Shown one piece after another: positions 18,108-25,790 of a DNA stretch of 26,865 nucleotides. Within the stretch, counting starts at the first letter, position 1. Every line of letters starts with the position of its first letter. The position numbers and the translations under genes were made by a program. Source of the DNA: JADHUC01 sp964617665 (GTDB taxonomy: Bacteria; Planctomycetota; Planctomycetia; Pirellulales; Pirellulaceae); the NCBI GenBank assembly GCA_964617665.1, contig CAZUAH010000153.1, positions 1 through 26,865 on the forward strand, in the 5' to 3' direction. A model generated the notes under the pieces. That model worked only from the letters and a program-made list of their open reading frames with translations, ran no database searches and was not told the DNA's origin.

Positions 18108-20476
18108 TCCCCGAAAGCCGAGACATCACCGAGCGCAAGCGGATCGAACAGGACCTTCGCGCTAGTGAGAACAGGCTGGCGTTGGCCATGGAATGTACGG
18201 GGCTGGGACTGTGGGATCACGACTTGCGGACGGATCAGGTCGAGCGAAACGACAACTGGATGGCAATGCTCGGATACGAACCGGATGAGATCGGTCCCAA
18301 TCTCGAGTCGTACCGAGGATTGATGCATCCTGACGACGTCCCCCACTTCGAGAAGTGCGCCGCGGCCCATGAATCGGGTCAGACACCCGTGTTTAGCGTG
18401 GAGCATCGGATGCGGGCCAAGTCTGGTGAATGGCGCTGGATCCATAACTTCGGTAGGATTGTCAGACGTGACGAGCGAGGCCATCCGCTCAGGGCATTGG
18501 GCGTGCATCTGGACATCACCGATCGCAAGCGTGCTGAAGAAGCCCTGCGCGAAAGCGAGGCCATCCTGAACGAGACGGGGACGATCGCCCGGATCGGCGG
18601 CTGGAGACACGATCTGGCGACCGGCGAGGCCACGTGGACCCAAGCCTTGTACGAACTGATCGAAATCGAATCGGGGGCGCCGCCAGGCGTGGACGAGCAC
18701 CTCGAATACTATCCCGTTACGGATCGCGAAATCCTCGACCGCGCGTATCGCGAGTCGGTCGAGAAGGGTACGCCGTTCGACCTCGAGCTGCGCGCAAACA
18801 CGGCCAAGGGAAGGCAGTTCTGGTGCCGCGCAATCGGCCGACCGATCTTCCAAGACGGCAAGTGCGTCGAGGTACGGGGAACATTCCAGGACATCGACGC
18901 CAAGAAGCACGTCGAGATGCAATTGCGCCAGAGCGAAGCCGCGCTGAACGAGGCGCAGAGAATCGCGGGAATCGGCACCTTTGTCTGGAGCATTGCGGAC
19001 GACTCTCTCGAGTGGTCCGATAGCATGCACTCCCTCGCCGGGGTGAATCCGAATCGTTTCGAAGGCACGCTGGCCGACGCCATGGTCGAGTTCATTCACC
19101 CCGACGACCGCCAGCAAGTCCAGCAGCAGATCGACGACATGGTCGCCCAGGGCAGGACCTGGCCCATGGAATACCGCTTCCTGCGTCCGGACGGCCAAAC
19201 ACGGCTGTTCCGCTCCGGATCACGATTCCTCTTCGACGAGGGCGGACAGCTGGTGGGCTGCGTGGGCGTGCAGCACGACATTACCGAGCGCAAGGACTTG
19301 GAAGAGCAACTTCGCCACACTCAGAAGATGGAAGCCGTCGGGCAACTGGCTGCTGGTGTGGCGCACGAGTTCAACAATTTGATGTTTGGAGTCCTCGGCT
19401 GCGCCGAGCTAATACTTACGACGACGGAAGACGAGCTTCCGGAATATTTCGAGCGTCCGTTGCGAGACATCCAAAAATGTGGTCGGCGCGGTGCGGCCCT
19501 GACGAAACAGTTGCTTAGCTTTGCTAGGAAGAAGAAGCCGGAGGTCTCGCAATTCGATCTCAGCGAAGTAGTCCGCGGCCTGGAAAGTGTGGTCAAACAG
19601 ATGATCACCGCAGCGATCAAACTCGAAGTGGATCTTGCGTCAGATTTGCCGCCTGTCGAAACGGACCGAGGCGAAATCGAGCAAGCCTTACTGAACCTGG
19701 CCGGAAACGCTCGTGATGCGATGCCGGACGGTGGCGCGCTGACGATTCGGACGGCGACCACACAGGTTGACGAAGCCCGCGTATCCGGCCATCCGCACGC
19801 ACGTCCTGGGGCGTATGTGCAGCTGTCCGTCGCCGACACCGGTTGCGGTATGGCGCCGGAGACGACAGAACGGATTTTCGAACCATTCTTCACGACCAAG
19901 CCCGTGGGTGAGGGGACCGGTTTGGGCCTTTCGACCGTGTTTGCTGATGTGACAAAGTGTGGCGGAATCGTCAAAGTCGAAAGCCGCCCGGGCGAGGGAT
20001 CGGTGTTTCACGTCTACCTGCCAGTGGCCGAACAGGAAGTCGAAGCGGCCAGCGACGACGCGACGCGTCCGGCAACCCAGTTGCCCGCTGGCGGCCAGAC
20101 GATTCTGCTGGTCGACGACGACGAAATTGTCCTCGATTCCGGGGCGTGCCTGCTTGAGATGCGAGGATACAACGTCATACGTGCAGCAGGAGCGCCTGAA
20201 GCGCTGAAGGCCGCAGCCACACACGACGGTCCCATCGACTTATTATTGACCGACGTTACCATGCCGGAGATGAACGGACGGGAACTGTCGCAGAAACTCG
20301 CCGAACAGCGACCAGACATGAAGGTCATTTTCATGTCCGGCTATGCCCAAGACGTACTCGACGCCGGTGCAGCCAAGGGCGAGCACATCGAATTCCTCGA
20401 GAAGCCTCCAGAAGGCGACGCGCTGTTACGGCGTATCCGAGACGTATTGGATGCACCCAGGAATTCCGGGCCATGA
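18062..20476 (+). CDS. hybrid histidine kinase, C-terminal part (end of PAS2, PAS3-5, HisKA, HATPase, receiver)
   Basis: This continues the gene above after the frameshift; the frame itself is open from 17933 but is real only from about 18062. PAS3, PAS4 and PAS5 follow, separated by the repeated DITxRKxxEExL linkers. HisKA carries the phospho-accepting His in GVAHEFNNLM (codon at about 19364). The HATPase domain has its N box (NLAGNARDAM), G1 (VADTGCGM) and F/G2 boxes (IFEPFFTTKP, GTGLGL). The last about 120 residues are an intact receiver with DDDE, Asp in LLTDVTMPEMNG, Ser in FMSGY and Lys in LEKPP. The kinase can thus pass phosphate to its own C-terminal receiver; there is no output domain, so a separate response regulator or Hpt protein is expected elsewhere. 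If translated alone it would need an internal start, for instance ATG 18188. The gene ends 51 nt inside the opposing transposase frame. Confidence 0.85.
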   Translation, partial: SLKPVVDEDGIVQYLIPESRDITERKRIEQDLRASENRLALAMECTGLGLWDHDLRTDQVERNDNWMAMLGYEPDEIGPNLESYRGLMHPDDVPHFEKCAAAHESGQTPVFSVEHRMRAKSGEWRWIHNFGRIVRRDERGHPLRALGVHLDITDRKRAEEALRESEAILNETGTIARIGGWRHDLATGEATWTQALYELIEIESGAPPGVDEHLEYYPVTDREILDRAYRESVEKGTPFDLELRANTAKGRQFWCRAIGRPIFQDGKCVEVRGTFQDIDAKKHVEMQLRQSEAALNEAQRIAGIGTFVWSIADDSLEWSDSMHSLAGVNPNRFEGTLADAMVEFIHPDDRQQVQQQIDDMVAQGRTWPMEYRFLRPDGQTRLFRSGSRFLFDEGGQLVGCVGVQHDITERKDLEEQLRHTQKMEAVGQLAAGVAHEFNNLMFGVLGCAELILTTTEDELPEYFERPLRDIQKCGRRGAALTKQLLSFARKKKPEVSQFDLSEVVRGLESVVKQMITAAIKLEVDLASDLPPVETDRGEIEQALLNLAGNARDAMPDGGALTIRTATTQVDEARVSGHPHARPGAYVQLSVADTGCGMAPETTERIFEPFFTTKPVGEGTGLGLSTVFADVTKCGGIVKVESRPGEGSVFHVYLPVAEQEVEAASDDATRPATQLPAGGQTILLVDDDEIVLDSGACLLEMRGYNVIRAAGAPEALKAAATHDGPIDLLLTDVTMPEMNGRELSQKLAEQRPDMKVIFMSGYAQDVLDAGAAKGEHIEFLEKPPEGDALLRRIRDVLDAPRNSGP

Positions 20477-21955
20477 GTGGCAGGCTACCCAACTGCTGTG
20501 AACATGTTTGCTATGTCCTGTCACGGGCTTGTTGAATAAGTCGGTAAACAGAATTGTGGCCACCTTTGAGATAGTCCATATTCGTCGGAAGTGCACGATG
20601 CGTGTTGGATGGCGTCTTGCGCCAACACTCCGACACTGGCCATGAAGCAACCGACGCAGGCAATTCGCGACTTGAGCGGCCGTCCAAGTCGTCGAGAGCA
20701 AACGCACGGTGGCTTCGACGGACAAGACTTCATTCCAGGCGATCAGTTGCCGCTGCACGTCGTAGAACAGATTCTCGATCGAAATCTCTTTCACTTCACT
20801 CTCTTGCCCCTCTGCGATGTAGGCGCGTATGACCTGGCTCATGTTGTACAGCAGAAGGCAGAACGACGCCTGAAACACGGTCGCCTGAGGTGTACTTCCT
20901 ATCAACGTGCGCAGGTTGAATACCTCCGTTACCTTTTGGAACATCTGCTCAATCGTCCAGCGCGCGACGTAGTAATCGATCACAGGTTGGATCTCGCCGA
21001 GTGTGTCGGTCGGCAACGACGTGATGAGCAACCACGAGACATCGGTCCCATCGCCGGGGCCGTCGACTTCTTCAACGAGCACAACGTTATAGGTCACCGT
21101 CGGCAGCGAAGACTGATCATGCGGCGGCTTGACAGTGACTCGGATCGCACGCACTTCCAGCGTTGCTCTGCGGGCGGCTCGCTTTGGTGTTCGGGGAAGG
21201 TCGATCGTTTGCGTTGTGCGCAGTTCCGATTGGCTCACTTCGTCGCGAACTTTTTTATACGCGTGCGGTCCGGCGTCGGGATCACGCTGCGGAAGGCTGC
21301 GTTTGATTCTTGCCCGGATGATGAAATCGGCAAATCGAGCGTGCTCCTTCGCCTGCTTTTCCGATTCCATGAAAATGTCGTACAGGTCCGCCTCGCGATC
21401 GGCGACGCTCACGATCTGAGTCTCCGGGCAATCACGCGCCAACTCACAGGCCAGGCGATATCCCGTCAACCACCGTAGGCTCTCTTTCTCTTCGATCGGC
21501 AGCTTGCTGCGTTCTTTGGACTGGCCAAGACCTTCCTCGTCGCGGTCGAAGTATTCGACTCCCACCACGCCCAGACTGAGACCGTTCGGCGTGAGGGCCA
21601 GATGCGTGTGGTCATACAGCCCAAGCCGATCCTCTGTATTCAGGCAGCGTGCGTCTTGCGGAGGATGATCCGAGTAATCCAGTTCCGTTGTGTCCTGAGC
21701 GATCAAAACCACCGGGTGTTCCTGCATCCGACGCTTCGTGGCTTCCACGTGCGGATTCAGAATCGCTTCCGGCTGAACCGACTTGTTATCAAAAAATCGA
21801 TAAGCCGCAAGCGTGTCACTCCAGCCGTCGATGGCCGAGTTGCAACTCGCTTCAGGATTGGCACCCAGCGTTTCGATAATGATTCGGCTTCGTTCGTTCA
21901 AACGCTTGTCTCCAAGGTCTATTCCATCAAGTTCCAAGGCAATTCCATCGCACAT
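20426..21955 (-). CDS. IS4-family transposase (IS50/Tn5 group)
   Basis: The 509-aa frame has the DDE RNase-H catalytic set of IS4 transposases: Asp88 in LIAQDTTELDY, Asp186 in SVADREADLYD and Glu336 in YYVARWTIEQMF (the Y-2-R-3-E part of the YREK signature). Spacing is close to that of the Tn5 transposase. The N-terminal LGDKRLNER region fits DNA binding at the ends. ATG 21955 has GGAG about 8 nt upstream. The C-terminal residues after about FNKPVTG are encoded by non-IS DNA, including the antisense of the kinase 3' end, so the native stop codon seems lost or the IS end is damaged. It is probably an intact core with an altered tail; whether it is active is unknown. Confidence 0.88.
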   Translation of the reverse strand: MCDGIALELDGIDLGDKRLNERSRIIIETLGANPEASCNSAIDGWSDTLAAYRFFDNKSVQPEAILNPHVEATKRRMQEHPVVLIAQDTTELDYSDHPPQDARCLNTEDRLGLYDHTHLALTPNGLSLGVVGVEYFDRDEEGLGQSKERSKLPIEEKESLRWLTGYRLACELARDCPETQIVSVADREADLYDIFMESEKQAKEHARFADFIIRARIKRSLPQRDPDAGPHAYKKVRDEVSQSELRTTQTIDLPRTPKRAARRATLEVRAIRVTVKPPHDQSSLPTVTYNVVLVEEVDGPGDGTDVSWLLITSLPTDTLGEIQPVIDYYVARWTIEQMFQKVTEVFNLRTLIGSTPQATVFQASFCLLLYNMSQVIRAYIAEGQESEVKEISIENLFYDVQRQLIAWNEVLSVEATVRLLSTTWTAAQVANCLRRLLHGQCRSVGARRHPTRIVHFRRIWTISKVATILFTDLFNKPVTGHSKHVHSSWVACHSWPGIPGCIQYVSDTP

Positions 21956-22074
21956 TGTTGCGCTCCATCATGCAATTGTGGCAGGTCATTTCTGATTCAC
22001 ATGACAGCGCAAATCCTGTGCCAAAAGTCGACGGAGTTCTCCGCGTTCGCGGATTACTTGTGTATAAACAACAG
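20493..22074 (-). mobile_element. IS4-family insertion sequence, right (3') end not resolved
   Basis: The element is defined by the transposase and by a Tn5-outside-end-like sequence at 22056-22074. The other end should lie between the kinase stop (20476) and about 20545. CTG at 20518 starting CTGTCACGGGCTTGTTGAAT is one candidate, and the CTG at 20493 or 20496 are others. No 9-bp target duplication matches for any of them. The lower boundary is therefore approximate. Confidence 0.55.
22056..22074 (-). repeat. Tn5 outside-end-like terminal inverted repeat
   Basis: Read on the minus strand the 19 bases are CTGTTGTTTATACACAAGT. They match the Tn5/IS50 outside end at positions 1-3 and 8-19, 15 of 19 in all. 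It lies 100 nt upstream of the transposase start, as expected for a transposase-binding terminus. The terminal base at 22074 is also the first base of the palindrome that follows. Confidence 0.7.
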
Positions 22075-22125
22075 GCCCCCGGCCCGTGTTGTCACATTCG
22101 CACGGGAATCCACGGGCCAGGGGCC
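22074..22125. repeat. GC-rich palindrome at the IS edge with alternative pairing
   Basis: GGCCCCCGGCCCGTG at 22074-22088 pairs with CACGGGCCAGGGGCC at 22111-22125 (14 of 15 bp, 22-nt loop). A shorter alternative stem uses 22083-22088 with another CACGGG at 22101-22106. It could stop transcription into or out of the IS, or be a REP-like target site. The rest of 22126-22213 shows nothing I can identify. Confidence 0.7.
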
Positions 22126-22213
22126 ATGCTGCAGATCTTCGTGCCAACGTTTCGTCATTCAGCTGAAGTATTACCATCGATCTAATCGACGCTTCAGTTG
22201 CTCTGCCACGCGC

Positions 22214-22241
22214 TTGACTTTATCAGCGGGTACCGTAAATG
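22214..22241 (+). promoter_or_regulatory. possible sigma-70-type promoter for the DUF1559 gene
   Basis: TTGACT at 22214-22219 is a good -35 match. With a 16-nt spacer it is followed by TAAATG at 22236-22241, a poor -10. The position, about 40 nt before the start codon, is sensible. This is weak evidence. Confidence 0.3.
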
Positions 22242-22279
22242 TTAGGAAAGGGTAGATTGGTTTAACTTAGGAGCATTCA

Positions 22280-23362
22280 ATGCTCAACGACGATAGCGTC
22301 CCCAAAATCCCGATTCGACAACGCGCATGCTGTATAGGGCAGTGGAATTGGCCCAAATCGGGCAGGGCGGACGTTGCGTCACGTGTATCTGACGGGGTGT
22401 CACGAACAAGAATCGCTCGCCGACACGCATTCACGCTGATCGAGTTAATGGTAGTAATCGGCATAATTGGCATCCTCATCGCGCTGCTGCTTCCGGCGAT
22501 TCAGTCGGCGCGTGAAACGGCCCGCCGGGTGTCTTGCCAAAACAACCTGAGGCAGATCGGCTTGGCCCTGCACAACTTCGCAGACGTTAACGAAGTGCTC
22601 CCAGCGTCGGGATGGACCCGACCCGGCCCTGGCAACCCGGCAGGCAAGTACGTCGGTTGGCGCCCGTTGATGTTGCCATACATCGAACAGGAGAGCGTCC
22701 AGAAGCTGTACGATTTCAACTTGAATTGGTGGGAAGGTACGAACGCGACCGTGGCCGCAGTGCCGGTGAAGATTTTCCAGTGTCCGAGTGTGCCGATGCG
22801 AGCAGACGTGGTGTCGGCCGCAGCCCATCCGCCTCGACCGGCAATGACCTTCGCCAATCCGATCGCCCCAACCGACTACGAGGCAATCATGGGCGTGAGG
22901 CCGTCGTCCATCAACCCCCACTTGACCGCACCGCTCTACAACAACGCCAATCGGTTTTCCGCCATGCATCGGAATTCGCAAACTCGGATCACGGACGTGA
23001 TCGATGGCACGTCCTCGACCATCATGGTAGTCGAATGCGCGGCTCGCCCATTGGTATACCGGCAGCATAAGGCCGAGCCGAACCTAGCGAACGACCAAGG
23101 CATTGGCTGGGCGGATAGCGAAGGCCCGTTTAGCTTCGACGCATCCAGGGCGGATGGGACGGCCGAGGGGTGCGGCCCTGCTGGCGGGTGTACGGCTGTG
23201 ATGAATGCAAAGAACGATAACGAACCGTACAGCTTCCATGTAGGCGGCGGCAACTTCCTGTTCGTCGACGCGCATGTAGGATTCGTGACCGAGTCGGTCG
23301 ATCTTCCGACCTTCGCCGCGCTTTGCACCAAGAGCGGCCGCGAAGTTGTGGGCGGCTATTGA
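22280..23362 (+). CDS. DUF1559 prepilin-type N-terminal cleavage protein
   Basis: The 360-aa protein carries the type IV prepilin motif ARRHAFTLIELMVVIGIIGI followed by a hydrophobic helix, then NNLRQIGLALHNFAD and the DUF1559 body, ending in SFHVGGGNFLFVDAHVGFVT. Such proteins are expanded in planctomycetes and are thought to be pseudopilins processed by a prepilin peptidase and displayed at the cell envelope. ATG 22280 has TAGGAG 6 nt upstream, so the start looks real, yet it gives a leader of about 50 residues before the cleavage motif, much longer than usual. GTG 22397 would give a conventional short leader (SRTRIARRHA) but has a weaker ribosome site. It converges with the nitrilase-like gene. 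Confidence 0.88.
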   Translation: MLNDDSVPKIPIRQRACCIGQWNWPKSGRADVASRVSDGVSRTRIARRHAFTLIELMVVIGIIGILIALLLPAIQSARETARRVSCQNNLRQIGLALHNFADVNEVLPASGWTRPGPGNPAGKYVGWRPLMLPYIEQESVQKLYDFNLNWWEGTNATVAAVPVKIFQCPSVPMRADVVSAAAHPPRPAMTFANPIAPTDYEAIMGVRPSSINPHLTAPLYNNANRFSAMHRNSQTRITDVIDGTSSTIMVVECAARPLVYRQHKAEPNLANDQGIGWADSEGPFSFDASRADGTAEGCGPAGGCTAVMNAKNDNEPYSFHVGGGNFLFVDAHVGFVTESVDLPTFAALCTKSGREVVGGY

Positions 23363-23412
23363 GCCCGATCCCACGTACAGCTAGCAACTCGCGTCTCTTG
23401 TTTTCGTAGGTT

Positions 23413-23453
23413 GGCCCTCCGAGGCCGGCCCTTTGCCGACGGGCTCGGAGGCC
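23413..23453. terminator. palindrome between convergent genes, terminator or dispersed repeat
   Basis: GGCCCTCCGAGGCCGGC at 23413-23429 and GCCGACGGGCTCGGAGGCC at 23435-23453 form a long imperfect GC-rich stem with small bulges and a 5-nt loop. It lies between the stops of the DUF1559 gene (23362) and the nitrilase-like gene (23487), so it suits a two-way terminator. There is no long T-tract. I also recall similar 'cctccgag...ctcggagg' elements recurring in planctomycete DNA, so it may be a dispersed repeat. Confidence 0.5.
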
Positions 23454-23486
23454 CATCGTACTGACAAGCCCGGATGGCGCGAGGCG

Positions 23487-24899
23487 CTACTCCCACCAGC
23501 GATCGATTTCTTGTTGGATCTCGTTGTGCAGATAGTACAACTGCTCGCGTCGATTGCGTTTGCCGCCGGGTGCGGACATCATGGTGCCGCCGTTGTACGC
23601 GGGCGATGGCGAGCAGTTGAAATCTAACGACGCCATCAGAATCTTGACGTGGCTATCAGGCACTTCGGCGTGGACGATGTCCTTGAATGTCTTCATGTTG
23701 GGTGAAGCCGCGGTGCGGTAGGCGTCGGGCTTCAGGATGTTTCGGCCAAGTGTGTCGTGGATCGAATACGGTAGGTTCCACGCGCTGCTGACGATGCGCA
23801 AACAGTTGTCCATCGACCGGGCATACAACAGCTCGGGTTGATGGCCCGCGTTGGGAAACAGGATGATCTCCGCTCCCTTCAACGCCAGCAACTGGCAAAC
23901 GTCCGGAAACCAAATGTCATAACAAATCACGATGCCCACCTTGCCGAAGTCCGTCTCGAATACAGGCGCACTGCTGCCGGGCGTGATTCCTTGTTCGTTG
24001 TTCTCGGGACTGTAGGGGTGAATCTTGTCGTACATGCCCACCAGTTTGCCTTTGCGGTCGTACAATAGGGCCGTGTTGAATAGACGATCGGGCTCGTCCA
24101 CTTTGCGCACGATACCCCCGGCCACGTACATCCCGTATTTGCGCGCCATGGTGCTCATCAATTTGGACGAGGGCCCCGGGACAGGCTCGGGCAGAAGGCC
24201 GCCTCGCATGTACTCGGTCAGCAAGACGATATCGACATCGGCCTCGCCGGCAATCTCCAATACCTTGGCGCAGCTTTCGAGATCGGTCTTGCCCTGCGTA
24301 CAAGCCACCTTGACCCAACGCGGCTCGATTGGCGAAGTCTCGGACAAGGAGACATCGCGGATCCACGCCTTTCCGTTCGCGCTGAAGCGAAAGAACAATT
24401 GGACCTCGGCCTTCGCTTCACCTTTGCCGGGAAAGTGAATCTTGTGGGCGCCTTCGATCCAGCCATCGTCGAGTTTTCGGAAACGAAATATGCCGTTCTT
24501 CACTCCCGGGCGCACGCAACGGAAGAGCAGATTCTTGTGTGGGTCCAAATCGTCCGATATTCGGAACACAACGCGGTAAAGGTACGTCTTGCCAAGCGTC
24601 ACCGGCACTGTTTGGTGCAGATACCCTGTGCAGTCGCCATTGCCGCCATCTGTCGCCATCAGCAGCTTGCGGCCGTCATCTTCTTCAAGTTGGAAAACCG
24701 GCATCAGCGATGGCCGTGCGGCTGCGCCAGTCCAGCCGGTGGGAAGACTACCGATTTCACCGTCTTGGAAATCGGCATTTGCGATGACGTTTTCCGGCTC
24801 GTCCAGCGTCAAACTCGTCTGGGTTTGCGCGGAATCTGCCGCAAACAAAACTGCGAGTCCACTGAACACGAATTTCGGTAAGAGAGATGACTTCGACAT
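23487..24899 (-). CDS. secreted nitrilase-superfamily amidohydrolase with N-terminal beta domain
   Basis: The 470-aa product starts at ATG 24899, with GAGGTG 5 nt upstream. It has a signal peptide (residues about 1-25, ending SAQTQ), then a beta-rich domain at about 30-190 (NADFQDGEIGSLPTGW, AWIRDVSLSE) of the galactose-binding or carbohydrate-binding type. The carbon-nitrogen hydrolase domain follows from about 195 with the Glu-Lys-Cys triad: Glu229 (LLTEYM), Lys292 (YDKIHPYSPE) and Cys326 (VICYDIWFPD). Family members cleave amides, carbamoyl groups or nitriles; the closest pattern is the N-carbamoylputrescine or N-carbamoyl amino-acid amidase branch, but the substrate is not known. Export and the binding module are unusual for this mostly cytoplasmic superfamily and suggest action on an external amide, perhaps on amino-sugar or peptide-bearing polymers (inference). 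It lies downstream of the methyltransferase gene on the same strand, 168 nt away. Confidence 0.85.
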   Translation of the reverse strand: MSKSSLLPKFVFSGLAVLFAADSAQTQTSLTLDEPENVIANADFQDGEIGSLPTGWTGAAARPSLMPVFQLEEDDGRKLLMATDGGNGDCTGYLHQTVPVTLGKTYLYRVVFRISDDLDPHKNLLFRCVRPGVKNGIFRFRKLDDGWIEGAHKIHFPGKGEAKAEVQLFFRFSANGKAWIRDVSLSETSPIEPRWVKVACTQGKTDLESCAKVLEIAGEADVDIVLLTEYMRGGLLPEPVPGPSSKLMSTMARKYGMYVAGGIVRKVDEPDRLFNTALLYDRKGKLVGMYDKIHPYSPENNEQGITPGSSAPVFETDFGKVGIVICYDIWFPDVCQLLALKGAEIILFPNAGHQPELLYARSMDNCLRIVSSAWNLPYSIHDTLGRNILKPDAYRTAASPNMKTFKDIVHAEVPDSHVKILMASLDFNCSPSPAYNGGTMMSAPGGKRNRREQLYYLHNEIQQEIDRWWE

Positions 24900-25023
24900 G
24901 AGAGCACCTCGGGAATAGTGAAAAGGATCGTTCACGATTCTGTATCGTAACCCAACGAGGGCTTCCGAACGAGTCAGCAGACCGTGACTCCTGACAAGCA
25001 GTAGACGTGCGGATGACTCCGAA

Positions 25024-25056
25024 AATCGGCTCAGCAGGAGCTTCGCCCTCCCGATT
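25024..25056. repeat. GC-rich hairpin of a planctomycete dispersed-repeat type
   Basis: AATCGG at 25024-25029 pairs with CCGATT at 25051-25056, and inner GGAG/CTCC bases (25037-25040, 25048-25051) can extend or replace that stem. Read on the plus strand, 25028-25053 encodes the peptide GSAGASPS, a string I recall as frequent in spurious planctomycete gene calls, which points to a repeated element. It lies just after the methyltransferase stop (25068, minus strand) and may serve as its terminator. Nothing else was recognised in 24900-25067. Confidence 0.5.
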
Positions 25057-25067
25057 GCCGGACAGTC

Positions 25068-25790
25068 CTAATTGTGCCTCAGCTCGAGCAGACGAATGGG
25101 CCGATCGCTTTGCGGGACATCGCGGGTGGTTTCGTTCATGCGCCAGCCACGCTCGCGAATCCAGTGGATGAATTCCTTTGTCATCGTCCGCGTAGGATCG
25201 CCGAGCAATACGCTGCCGTCGGTCTTGAGGTGCTGGTGCCAGAAGGCATCCAGGCTCGGCAGATCCTCCCGGTCGTAAAGAATGTCGGAACCGACGATTA
25301 GATCGAAGGAAGCATCGAGACGGTCTTTATGCCAGTCCAACCGAAGGATCCGGACGTCATCGCGCCACGGCCAACTGTTCACTTCGGCAAACAGCAGGGC
25401 AGGCGGCGCATTGTCGGCCATGACGACCCGGGCACCTCTGGCTGCGGCGACCGCTCCCGTGAGCCCCAAACCGCAGCCCAAATCCAACACGTTTGTGCCC
25501 CGCAGATCCCGCTCTGCCAGTTCCCACGCGACTCCATACGCCGAATCCCACGCTTCGATCCAATAGGGCTGCCACTCCATTTCCTCGCTTGACTGCGCGA
25601 GCACCTTGTCATCCAGCAGGGCCTCGGGATCTGCTGGATGCCAGAAATCCAAACACAGCTCGCCGATATGGATGGCTTCGGATACGGCGTTGAACTCGCC
25701 GCGAATGCGGCTAACTAAGTCGTCCATCCTGGATTTCGAAGTTGCAGTTCGATCCATATTGCCAGCACGGTTCCCCACGTCATCGATCAT
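25068..25790 (-). CDS. SAM-dependent methyltransferase (METTL21/lysine methyltransferase-like)
   Basis: The 240-aa product starts at ATG 25790, which overlaps the upstream stop codon as ATGA, so translation is probably coupled. A longer frame upstream is a shadow of the propeller gene. Motif I (NVLDLGCGLGLTGAVAA, about residues 100-116), the acidic end of strand beta2 (VVMADNAP), and motif IV with DLIVGSDILYDRED mark a class I methyltransferase of the METTL21/PF10294 type. In that family the YWIEAWDSA segment before motif I and the D-x-L-Y site are typical. Proteins of this group methylate lysine side chains or small molecules; the substrate here is not evident. It is cytoplasmic, with no signal peptide, although its partner gene encodes a propeller protein that is likely exported. 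Confidence 0.85.
   Translation of the reverse strand: MIDDVGNRAGNMDRTATSKSRMDDLVSRIRGEFNAVSEAIHIGELCLDFWHPADPEALLDDKVLAQSSEEMEWQPYWIEAWDSAYGVAWELAERDLRGTNVLDLGCGLGLTGAVAAARGARVVMADNAPPALLFAEVNSWPWRDDVRILRLDWHKDRLDASFDLIVGSDILYDREDLPSLDAFWHQHLKTDGSVLLGDPTRTMTKEFIHWIRERGWRMNETTRDVPQSDRPIRLLELRHN

Noticed and set aside
18050..19198. Minus-strand open frame of 382 codons across the kinase
   Set aside because: The plus strand encodes unmistakable PAS repeats; the minus frame has no recognisable motif.
20523..20542. IS5/IS903-type end (resembling GGCTTTGTTGAATAAATC)
   Set aside because: The match is short, no IS5 transposase is present, and the left end is clearly Tn5-like; kept only as a candidate for the unresolved IS edge.
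20591..21478. Plus-strand open frame of 295 codons within the IS
   Set aside because: Antisense to the transposase catalytic core; a shadow.
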